DNA of 64,000 nucleotides, from NCBI GenBank assembly GCA_947095535.1, contig OX352774.1, positions 28,040,496-28,104,495 of the forward strand, in the 5' to 3' direction. Each line of letters opens with the position of its first letter. Positions within the stretch are counted from its first letter, which is position 1. Of the stretch, positions 51,736 to 61,934 are shown piece by piece. The notes under the pieces are model-generated. The model was not told the origin of the DNA and made no database searches. It worked only from the letters and a program-made list of their open reading frames with translations. This stretch comes from Poecilobothrus nobilitatus (lineage: Eukaryota > Arthropoda > Insecta > Diptera > Dolichopodidae). A program made the position numbers and the translations under genes.

Positions 51736-52586
51736 TTTCATTTTTTCATATTTTAATATGTAAGCTGTACCTGGTCATACATTACTCAACTGGTAGCAAA
51801 TATATAGTACAAGATTATCGATCATAAATATAGTATATTTAGTACATATGCATGTATGTATTTGATTATTGTTATACGTATGGTGTGAGTGAAATATATG
51901 TTTGTTTTTATTATGATCCACGATGGCGTCATAATTGGATTGGGAATAAAGTAAGTTGCAAAAACTTAACCGCTGTGTGCCGCTGTGCCATGCAGTGAAT
52001 ATATAACTTATTTGCACCTCGCTATTTTTAATTTAGAAATCAATTTTTTTATTATATTCTTAAATTGGTAGGATCACGTTTTAAAAGTCATAAGTTTTTT
52101 AAGTATTACGATAAAAATTTATTACTTACTAGTAAATATAATATACTAACCCAGTCATAAATGACGGAAGTATAATAAATTTTAGATTTTGTTTTTCATT
52201 AAACTTTTTTCTTTCATTAAACGATGTGACCAGAATTCACAAATATCGTGATAATTCAGTTCTACCTAGAACCTGTTTGAGAATTTTGGAAATTTTTCTA
52301 TAGTGTGATGCAAAAATTTAAGTTTAAGTATATCAAAGGACTTATCAAGGGAATTCAAGCGATGGTCGAAAGCTTTCCAAAAATTAAAAATACAAACGAA
52401 TTTTACATTATATCATGAATAACCCAGAAAAGTTTTTTGAAAAATATTTTCTAAATTTATTTTAATTATCATTTTATTTTAGTAGGTATCTAGAAAAAAT
52501 TTACAAAAGGGTTTTAGGTCGAGAAAAGTTTTTGTTTGTTGAACCTTGACAAGAACTTTATTATTTTTATATGCATAAAACATTTT
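51736..52586. other. AT-rich spacer
   Basis: No supported feature. The frame 51775-52017 (minus) has no recognisable domain. Confidence 0.4.
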
Positions 52587-52745
52587 TTTTTTACTCCTAT
52601 AAATATAGTATAACGCATCTACTAGTCATTTATTATTCATATTTAAAAAAGTTTCAGTTTCTGGAATTATAAATTTCACTAAACCGTTAATTACTCGGCT
52701 CGAGCCATTGTACAAGACTATGAGATATAAATCTTTCTTTATAAA
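52587..52745 (-). mobile_element. SINE family A, headless copy
   Basis: A T run, ACTCCTATAAATATAG, GTCATTTATTATTCATATTT, AGTTTCAGTTTCTGGAAT, AAACCGTTAATTACTCGG and TGTACAAGACTATGAGA follow the same order as in 4163-4330. The tRNA-like head is absent, as expected for a 5'-truncated insertion. Confidence 0.7.
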
Positions 52746-52751
52746 TTATAA

Positions 52752-52880
52752 AAGGTGTTTCGGACTCGATGGTCTTCCTTGAAATGGGTGATCGGGCATG
52801 TCGAGACGAACTAAAAATTATATGGAAAGGGGGGGGGGTATATTTTCACTGCTTTAGAAGTTATGAGAAGGCAGAAAAAA
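52752..52880. mobile_element. Decayed relative of the 24.5-kb MITE, left half
   Basis: GGTGTTTCGGACTCGATGG, a GATCGGGCATG stretch, ACTAAAAATTATATGGAAAG, a run of ten Gs (52829-52838) and GAAGTTATGAGAAGGC parallel GGGTGTCCGAGACTCAAG, GATTGGGGGCATT, AAAAAATTGTACTGGAGG(G)n and GAGATATGAGGG in the left half of 24487-24835. No right end was found. It abuts the SINE fragment just before it. Confidence 0.5.
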
Positions 52881-53993
52881 AATAAGAATGCCATTCTAAA
52901 GATTATTAAAGCAGCTTTGTAAATCATTTTTAAACATTACTCTAGAGTTAACCCAGAGTTTAGAGGTTATAAGGGCTTTAGTCAAATATTTTTAAATATT
53001 AATTTAAATATTTCAAAGAATTGCCCTTTTTCTTTCCCTGCATTTTGACAATACTAGCACTTTTCTACCTCAAACACTTTGCATGTTATAAGGCAAAAAA
53101 AACTTATAAGGCCATTAAATTAAAATTATAGTTACTGATTTTTTACAATTTTCTTTACAGTAAAAATCTAAAAAGAAAAAAATATATACTTTTTATTAAC
53201 GTTTTGATATTTTGCATGCATATGTATGTATACTGTAATATATTATTTTACAAATTAAAACATTGCAATTCAATTCATTGTTTTTAAGAAGAAAATTTTT
53301 AAATATCTAAAATTGGATTAAATACCATACCAACCATACCATGAAATAAGTTCTAAGTTTTAAATACCTAGAATTTGAAAATTCAATAAGAAAGCTGCCA
53401 ACGCATAGAATTATTTTTTTTTTTAAACCTATAAAAAGAACTCCTACTATTTTGCAAAACAATATATATATATAGTATTCATGTATGTATATACAACATT
53501 ATACATATATGTACGTATAAATAAATATTTATATTGTAATTAAATGTTTCTGAAGTAATCATGTTCATAAGTATTAAAATAATTTAAATAAGTACCTATA
53601 ATATAAATGTATGTGCAAAGTAAAAAATTTAAGGAATGTAAATAAACACTTAATATTGTAGACTGTAGTTAGTACCTATTTTTGTATTCAGAAATAAATA
53701 TAATTAAAACGGCATGTGCCAGTTATTTAGCAATCAATTTTTTTTTTTTCAAACTATTTTTAGAATTAAAAAAAAAACATTAGAATTAATTTTTTTTTTT
53801 GTTTTGTAATTAAAATTATAATTTTTAATTTATGTTAATTATAATTGTATTATAATGTTTATAATACTTATCATTAAATTTTGAAAAATTTAATCAAAAT
53901 TTTTAAAGGTTAACGATAAAGATCAATTAAATATAAATAGAATGTGATTTGCGTAAATATATGCAGTTTTACTCAGTTCTTTTCAGATTAATA
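52881..53993. other. AT-rich spacer
   Basis: No gene or paired repeat ends identified. Confidence 0.45.
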
Positions 53994-54002
53994 GTTTTGA
54001 AC
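53994..54002. repeat. 9-bp target-site duplication, left
   Basis: GTTTTGAAC, identical to 54484-54492 across the inserted element. Confidence 0.9.
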
Positions 54003-54483
54003 GGTGCAGTAACAGAACACCCGCGCCCAAAACTGGCATATTCATATATCTAAATATTATGTAAATGACGTATAATCCTGATTTTGAATTTAATTCTAAA
54101 ATCCCTCCCAAAATCCCTAACAATATAGGACTATTACTTATATACCATATTTTGGAAAAAGTAAAATCTCTCTCAAATCAGAATTTCGCACGTATATGTT
54201 AGTAGTTCGCACATATTAGTAAATATTCTAGAAAAATCTCAAAAACTTTTGGGGATACCTCAATTTTTATCCAAAACTCTAAAATCCCTCCTAATGCGTT
54301 TGCTCTACTTATTCTATTACTCTCTTCTTTTAATAACAAAAAATAGTGTGGGGCTTAATTCCAATTCAAAAGGAATTAAAGTCCGCGAGTTTTATTTCCT
54401 TTGAATTATGGGCTTTAATTCCAATTCAAAAAAGAATTAACGACCGCTGGCCTTTATTTCTTCGGGCGTTCTTTCACTGCACC
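54003..54483. mobile_element. 481-bp MITE with 9-bp target duplication, Mutator-like
   Basis: The left end GGTGCAGTAACAGAACACCC is inverted at the right end (GGGCGTTCTTTCACTGCACC), giving about 22-bp terminal inverted repeats with a few mismatches. The 9-bp sequence GTTTTGAAC abuts both ends exactly (53994-54002 and 54484-54492). Next to the right end, GGGCTTTAATTCCAATTCAAAA occurs twice (54352 and 54411 regions). The centre carries the CTGATTTTGAAT / AACTCTAAAATCCCTCC minisatellite shared with 27.6, 29.0-29.5 and 32.6 kb. The 83-codon frame 54346-54597 crosses the right end and is not a gene. A 9-bp duplication is typical of Mutator-like (MULE) transposons; this class is inferred from duplication length only. 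Confidence 0.88.
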
Positions 54484-54492
54484 GTTTTGAAC
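54484..54492. repeat. 9-bp target-site duplication, right
   Basis: GTTTTGAAC, identical to 53994-54002. Confidence 0.9.
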
Positions 54493-55027
54493 TGCTTGAA
54501 CTTAAATTCTCTACATATTTTATTATATATGTACTTAGTTTCTAATATATTATGTTACATATTGATTATTTTTATACATATATTAATTTTAATCTAAACC
54601 TTTCTTTAATTATACATATGTATACTTATTTCCAAACTTAAATACTATATAATTAACAAAGATAGTTTATCTGATCAATCTGGACAATCTGAGCATATTG
54701 TACAAGATTGTACAGAATTTATTGTACTATTTTGGCTGGTATTTATTACAAATATTACAAATTATAATTTTTTTCTCACATAACTATTATACAGAGTTCA
54801 AACTTTTTCAATTTCTCACATCTACATAGCTGAAATATTTAATTTTAGTTCTTAGATCTATTTAATGTAAAGTTACATATGTATAAGTAAAGGGGAAAAG
54901 CTTACTTTATTCAGTTTTATATTTTTATTAAATTCTAAAACCCTTAACTCTTCTTTGTAACCGTATCGAGAGATGTTCAATTTAATTAATATTAAAAATT
55001 AATAAAAATTAAACCAGATTAAACTTT
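54493..55027. other. AT-rich spacer
   Basis: No supported feature. Confidence 0.45.
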
Positions 55028-55432
55028 AATTTTTATGTCATTTATTATTCATTATTTGACAAAGTTTCAATTTCTGAAATCATTAGTTTCACAAAGCCGT
55101 TAATTATTCGAGCTATTGTACAAGGCTATAAAATTTTTTGTGCGCCATCTATTATCTTATACAAAAGTTATTTAATTTTAATTTAATTATATATTACGAT
55201 ATGATATTATAATTATTTAATATACATATACATATATATATATACTTATTTTTGATGTAATTATATTATACTAAAACTAAATATATAATTTAAGAAAAAT
55301 CTATATTTTTATTAATCTATACATGACTCAGCTTTTCTTAATCTACAAGTACATGATTTAGCCAGGGTTTTAACCGAGGATCTTTCGGATGAAAGGTCGA
55401 TGCTTTAATTAACCACTACACCATTGACTGGA
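55028..55432 (-). mobile_element. tRNA-derived SINE, family A, second near-full-length copy
   Basis: The minus-strand A box TGGTGTAGTGGTTAATT (55409-55425) is better preserved than in the 4.6-kb copy; the B box is degenerate (GGTTAAAACCCT, 55364-55375). The body segments (GTCATTTATTATTCATTATTTG, AGTTTCAATTTCTGAAATC, CCATCTATTATCTTATAC, AAGAAAAATCTATATTTTTA) match 4200-4545 in order. Together the two copies rebuild one family with both boxes. Confidence 0.75.
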
Positions 55433-56342
55433 TTATAGTTATTATTTTATGCCTCTACTTTATTTCAGATTTTAGTAATCATATTATCATCACATTTGAC
55501 AACCTTATTATTTATTTTACCATAAATTTTATAAATTTCGTATATAAATAAAAATTTTTGAATGAAATTGCAAAAATTTCATGTTTATAAATACTGCGGA
55601 GTGCGGACTGCGGATGCTTAGAATAATTCATTGAAATGTTTTGATTTTTTTTTTTTTTTTATCTACATAAGTATAGTACGTAGTACATATACATATATAA
55701 AACAAAAACACATTCTTCCATAGGAATTTTAACAAAACAACAAAATAATATTAAATATAGTTTAATTGAAATTTATTTTAAATACAAATTTAATCAAATT
55801 CTAAAATAATACAGAAAAATACAATTTAAAAAAAGAAAAAAATATGTTTTCACAATATAAAAAAAAATTTTTTTTTTTTTATAGTGGCGTTTATTATAAA
55901 TAAATTGTTAAAAAAAAATATTATTTGATCAGAGTTGACCTTAAAATTATAGTAGATATAGTTTATATTTGAATCGTATTTATTTATGTGTTTAGTAGTT
56001 TATTATTAATGATTTTTAAATATAGGCGAAAAAAAATTTTTTTTTTATAATTAAAATTTTAAAAACTTTATTATACATTATGCATAATTAAAAAAATAAT
56101 CTCGAACAGTTTATGATTAATGAATAAAACAAGCTCTTTATTACACCAACATGGAGCATGTATTGTATGAACATATTTATTTGCAAGTCATTACAATGTA
56201 AATTCATAATACTACATAATACTTTGTACATTGCTAATACTATAAACTAACTTATGTGGCAATACAAAAGTTTTGATCTAAACAAAATGGCTATCTTTAC
56301 TAAAAAACATAATTTTTATCAGAAATAACGGCATGTTGACAA
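55433..56342. other. AT-rich spacer
   Basis: No supported feature. Confidence 0.45.
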
Positions 56343-56391
56343 AAGTATTCAAGTGAGTTGTATTCAACCAATAAGTATTCAAGTGAGTTGT
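56343..56391. repeat. 19-bp direct repeat, 30-bp period
   Basis: AAGTATTCAAGTGAGTTGT at 56343-56361 and again at 56373-56391, exact, separated by 11 bp. It could be a replication-slippage duplication or an excision footprint. Confidence 0.85.
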
Positions 56392-56448
56392 TACACACAA
56401 ATCGCATTTTGTGTCATTTTGCCACCATAATCTCTAATGACTAAGAAT

Positions 56449-56487
56449 TGATGGTAATAAATTGATGGTAACTCTTTATTACCATCA
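56449..56487. repeat. 13-bp hairpin
   Basis: TGATGGTAATAAA (56449-56461) is the exact inverted repeat of TTTATTACCATCA (56475-56487), with a further TTGATGGTAA direct copy at 56463-56472 between them. Confidence 0.85.
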
Positions 56488-57115
56488 CTTTGAGAAATTT
56501 AAAAATTCTATACTTTTCTTTAACTTTCACTTTCACTATACATATTAATGAATGTTTTCTATTCGTTTAATAGTTACTAAGTGGTTAATATCTGATTTCA
56601 CACATTAAATTTCTTATTAAGTAGACTTTGAAAAATTTTACTGATGATCCCAAGATCGATAATAATATTTCGTGCACTGTACTGACTTAACAAAAAAAAC
56701 AAAATTTACAGATTTTATTAAAAATGAGACATACATAAGTATACAAAAAAAAAAACTATATAATTTAAATTTGATGCAAATTTGCTACACAAACTATCTA
56801 TTCCTTTATCAATAGCCACTTTTCTTTTATTGCAAAAAATTCTCCAATTTTGTATATAGAGGTTTTGGTATTATTAATAATAAAATTGATTTTTTTTTGT
56901 TTTTGGAAAGTTGTAATTGACTACTCTTGGTAAAGATCAAAAATTCGGATCTATTAGGCCTCATTTCCAATTCGATTTTTTATTAGCTCTTAAGCTTTAG
57001 GAATGTGCGTATATAAAACAAAATAATCAAGAGTGATTTTATGGTTAGTTTTAAAATTAGGGTTTTAAGCTTTTTCCAGAAGATTTATATTTATGTTGCT
57101 CTGTTTTCTTAATTT

Positions 57116-57341
57116 AACTTATGTCATTTCAGTACGAACTTTAATGAACTTATGTCATTTAAGTACGAAAAAATACAAAAAAATTAAAAATAAATTCGTA
57201 CTTATGTCAGTTTTAGATTTTCGTACATATATTTATGACGAAAACAATTAAATGGTATACCATATACATACATAAATACAAAAAGAACACGATGTTTGTT
57301 TTTTGATACTTATGTCACTCTTCATTTCATACTTATGACGT
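57116..57341. repeat. Interspersed ACTTATGTCAT/GTACGAA motif cluster
   Basis: AACTTATGTCATTTCAGTAC (57116) and AACTTATGTCATTTAAGTAC (57147) are a 31-bp direct repeat. TTCGTACTTATGTCAG follows at 57195, ATACTTATGTCAC at 57307 and ATACTTATGACG at 57330. GTACGAAA and TTCGTAC are inverted relative to each other. The CTTATGTCA core is shared with the 17.8-kb palindromic element. Probably the remnant of a MITE with repeated binding-site-like motifs. Confidence 0.5.
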
Positions 57342-58589
57342 AGCGCCGCTTGTACATATTATATTCTTTAATACTAATTTCTACATATCTATATACAGAA
57401 AAAAATATTTACAGATATCTACAGAAACTTATTTGTGGCACCTTTCTAATTGAAATGACTGCATGATCTTTATTTATCACAAATAATATGCATTTCTACC
57501 TTTCTTTAATTTTAATATTCCAATAAGTTTTTGATTTCGTTTTTAGTTAAAATATTTTTCATTTTTTTTCAATTTTACTGTTGAAAAACAAGAATAAACA
57601 GGAAAACAGAAAAATTTGATTCCTTTCTAGCATTTTAAAATACTATAATGTATTTACAATTTACACCTTTAATTATATCATCTGCATCATATAACATTTA
57701 ATGGAAATGGGATATTGTATATATAACAAATTGAATGGACATTTGTGAAATGACACTTTGACAGTTATACAAATTTTAATTTCTTTTCCTTCATTTATTT
57801 TTATTGTATAAAGAGTTTGAAAATCAAAGAAAGGAAATTTTTCACACACTTAAATTTTCAATTTTTACTTTTTCTTATTATATGTATATATTTTTTTATT
57901 ATTTTTGTGAATGTATATATATACTATGTATTACATGATTATATACTAATATAAAAAGTATTACTGGAAATTCTAGTCAAGCATGTTTTCTAAATGTCAG
58001 TTAAATTTTATCTCTATAATATAATTTTAATATACATATAGTACATACTTATATATACTCTTATTTACTTAAAGATTATTTTCAGTATATATTGAAATTA
58101 TTAAGAAAATTACAATTTCAGGATTTAACAGTATAAAGAAGAGTCACGTTTCATGGAACATATCAGAATTTTTTAAATGAAATGTGTTTTTTTTATATAG
58201 AGTAAAAAGAAAATTTATATATATACCTATAAACTGGCATTTGCTTACCATTATTTTATAGATTTTATATATTTAAATGTATATACATGAATATATATAT
58301 ATACTATATGTACCAACATTCAACTTTTCAAATTTTGAACAACCAGATAATTTTGTTAGGAAATCTTATAAATTTAAATTTTATTTATTTCCTCAGTATT
58401 ACTGAATAACTGAATAAAGTTGACTGAATGTCTTTAAAAAGACATTTGAAAAATTATTTGATTTTAAATTTAAATTAATTCAATTTGCATTTGAATTATT
58501 TTAATATTCAAAATAAAGTTAGTGACTTACTGCACCCAAAATATATACATAATAATAAGATGATGCGGAATATATAATTTTGAAACTAA
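57342..58589. other. AT-rich spacer
   Basis: Many TATATAC repeats, no open frame or paired ends of note. Confidence 0.45.
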
Positions 58590-59410
58590 TAACGAGGAAG
58601 AATGTATATAGTTGATTATGTTAGTTCTAGGATACATGTATATTGTTTCCATAAAATTTTATCAATTTTTACAAAATTTTAAATATCTGACTTAATTAGA
58701 TTTATTAAAGAGGTATATAAATGACACTGCGACCTTTTTATATACATCTATTTTGCTCCCCCCTGTTATTATGTGTTGTGGATCCTGCCTCCAATTGTAA
58801 TACTTTTGTCAGCCCTACTGTCTTTAATTACTGATTTAATTAAGTATCAAAATTAATTTATGTAAATTTAGAAGATGTAAGACAGCTACTACATAACCCT
58901 TTCGTTCAAAGCATCAAATGTTACAATAAATGTTTCCGTAAAACTTGATAATCTGTTACAAAATATGAAATGTTTATAACTTAATTAAGTATCAAGATGA
59001 CCAATATAACAGTTGTATGACAACTAACCGAATCTGTTGCATTCTTTTCAGGCAAAATTTCTAATATTCAGCTTAATTAGACACTGATTTAATTATATGC
59101 TCATATTAAAAAAAAATAAATTATATATGACAGCTGCTTGAAACAAAGGTAGCATAAAGTTGAAACAAATGTAGCATATTTACATAAAAATGAAATAGTT
59201 AAAATTTTATAATCTTAACTCCGTTATTTTTTGAGTTATCGTCCGAACTGACAAATAGACGAATAGATGAACCCCCAAATAACTAAATCGACTCAGAATT
59301 AAATACTATGAGCAAGAATATATATACATATATATATATATATATAATATAACAATATAAACGAATTTAATATACCCTTAGATCTATGTTCGTACGGCGG
59401 TATGAGTATA
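58590..59410. mobile_element. Dispersed repeat, copy 2 of the 22.9-kb family
   Basis: It begins ACGAGGAAGAATGTATATAG and ends near TATACCCTTAGATCTATG followed by GGCGGTATGAG. TTTTTTGAGTTATCGTCCGAA and CTAAATCGACTCAGAATT match copy 1 in order. The TTTCCATAAAATTTTATCA and TTTCCGTAAAACTTGATAA stretches lie about 288 bp apart, roughly twice the 146-bp period seen in copy 1. It is longer than copy 1, which suggests extra internal units. No open frame. Confidence 0.6.
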
Positions 59411-61918
59411 TAATAAAAATTTAACAGTTTTGAACTTTCTCTATGTTAAACGAAAATCTTTTTGAAAAATAATTTTGAAACAATTGAGACATTCTTTTTT
59501 TTTAAGGATAATATTTTAGAAAGATATATGTATAAGTATGTAAAGAAAACCATGTATGTACATTTAAAACATACATACGTATATTATATATTCAGGTATA
59601 TTAAAAACTAAATAGACAGTTAAATTGATGTAAATTAATTATAATACTCTAGAAAAATTTAATTTATGTATAAAAATTATTTTTTTCGCAAAACTATAAT
59701 TTTTTTTTAATAATTTCAAATTCAATATGTTCCTACGCACATGGCACATATGCAATTACTCCTTGATCTATGTATGTATGGATATGTAAATATTTAATAT
59801 ACAATATACATATACAATATATTATTCTTTTATACTCAATTATATGAAATCATGTAACCATAGTAAGTAAGGTAATAAAATATTAAATACAATACAAATA
59901 AAATAATTTTGTAAATTTTTTTTTTGCAACAAAATTAAGAAAAAAAATATTACACAAAATATTTCCATAGTTACAGACATTTTCATTGTAGAATGTAGAC
60001 AATATTTCTATTATTAAAAAATATATTTTACAACATCTTAAAATTTAATTTTTATTCTTATAAAAGTTATAAAGAATTTAATTCTATTATAATTTTCATT
60101 CTTTTTATAATCCAATTAAACAATTACAGATTATCAGTTCTTTTACAACAACAAACAACTTACCTACCATAGAAATATCTTATAGCTATTATTATATATG
60201 GAGATATTTTCTTGTCAGATCTGTCTATTTAACAAATTATAAGAAAAAGAATACATATTCAGTTATAAATATGTATATTTTTTTAAAAAATTTAGAAATA
60301 TATTTAAATTTACCTACCTAAATATATATATATAAAACTATATAAATACATATAATAATAAAAATAAGTATATATGTGTATACAAATATATTCAAGTCTA
60401 TACTATTTTTTTTTTTTGTATTGTATTTTTACTATAATAAAAATGTGGTAAAAAGGATCAAAATTAACATAATTTTTGGGGAAATTTTGGGTATTTTTCT
60501 TTTTTTTTTTTTTCTTTCTATTACTATTATTATCATTTTGAGTGTAAGGGATCTGTTGATTTAGGTTTGTGCATATTTTATTTATGAAAAAAAAAGAAAA
60601 ACAAAAATTATAAATGTCAATTCACAACATTTTCTTTTTTATGTCTGTCTTGATTTAAATTATTTATTAAATTCATATATTGAAACAAGTTATTGAAAAG
60701 TTAGATGGTAAGTAACAAAGAAACAAAGAATCAATTGATGTTAAATTCTAAGCTATATATATTAGTATAAATCGTTTTATTGCTTTAATTTTAAAATCAA
60801 TAAGTAATTGGAAATTGTATTATTTTGTTTGTAACTATTAAATTTATAAAGTTGATAATTTTAGCATTATAAATTTAAAAATACATAAATTGAAAAACAA
60901 ACTAAGTCGAAGCCTATATACTAACTAATAAATAAAAAACCGAAAGATTTATTCGACAATTGAAAAGAAGTCAGAGGAGTCTAACTAATAAACAGACCTT
61001 GATAAACAAAATTTAAAAAAAAATTTCTTATTTTGCATACTTTTAGGAGTTATTAAACAAATTTAGTAATGGGTGGTTATAAACTAAAATGCATCGTTTT
61101 CGTATACAGTTTGAATTATTATAATAAACAAAAACAATTATGAAAAAGGAGGTTTAGAACTTATAATTAGAGGTTTTTAAAACTTATAAATATTAAAAAT
61201 TTAAAACTATTTAAGTTGTACCTTAATTAAAAACATGTGTACTATTAAGTATAAATTGTTTACAATACATTATTAAGTATAGATTGTTTGGTTCCTGAAA
61301 TAATCTAAATACAATATAAACTGTAGGAAACTGTAAGAAACTCAAATCTAGATTTTACTATACACATATTATTAAAACTTTCTATTTTTTTTTCCAACGA
61401 ATAACTATTTTGTAAAAATCTTAAAATTATTTCTTTGGTTGTTTATTATATAGAGTATCACCAAAAATTTAAATTAAATTTAAAATTGAAGCTCTGTAAT
61501 TGTATAAAAAAAAATAAAATGGAAAAAAACAAATATATATATATATATAATATTTTTAATTAAATGGATTGGTGTTCAAAGTAATTAAAAAAAAAATTAA
61601 AACTTTTTCTATATATAGGTAAGGTACTTAAGACAAAAAACAAAAAACCAAAATGATATTCATAATTTTTAGATCAAACGATGTTAGTTAAAGTTTTTTA
61701 AATTTTTTTTTTATTCTTTATTTATTCCGTAATTATTTAATGACATTACAAAAAAAAAAACAAAAAAAAAAGATCTAACAATTAAAAGTTTCAATTTCTT
61801 ATTAAACCTTACCTTATTAAAAACAGGTAAAAAAAATTACTTGTAAATTACCCAATTTTTTTTTTATTATTATTATTTTCTTTAAAATATCTGTCTCATT
61901 TAATTAACTATCTATTAG
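59411..61918. other. AT-rich gene-free stretch
   Basis: No supported feature. The hydrophobic frame 60376-60564 is poly-T coded. Confidence 0.45.
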
Positions 61919-61934
61919 GTACGTACGTACGTAC
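61919..61934. repeat. GTAC microsatellite, four units
   Basis: GTACGTACGTACGTAC, a fully palindromic run. Confidence 0.9.

Noticed and set aside
54346..54597. 83-codon plus-strand open frame
   Set aside because: It starts inside the 481-bp MITE, crosses its right end and continues into flanking DNA, so it cannot be one gene.
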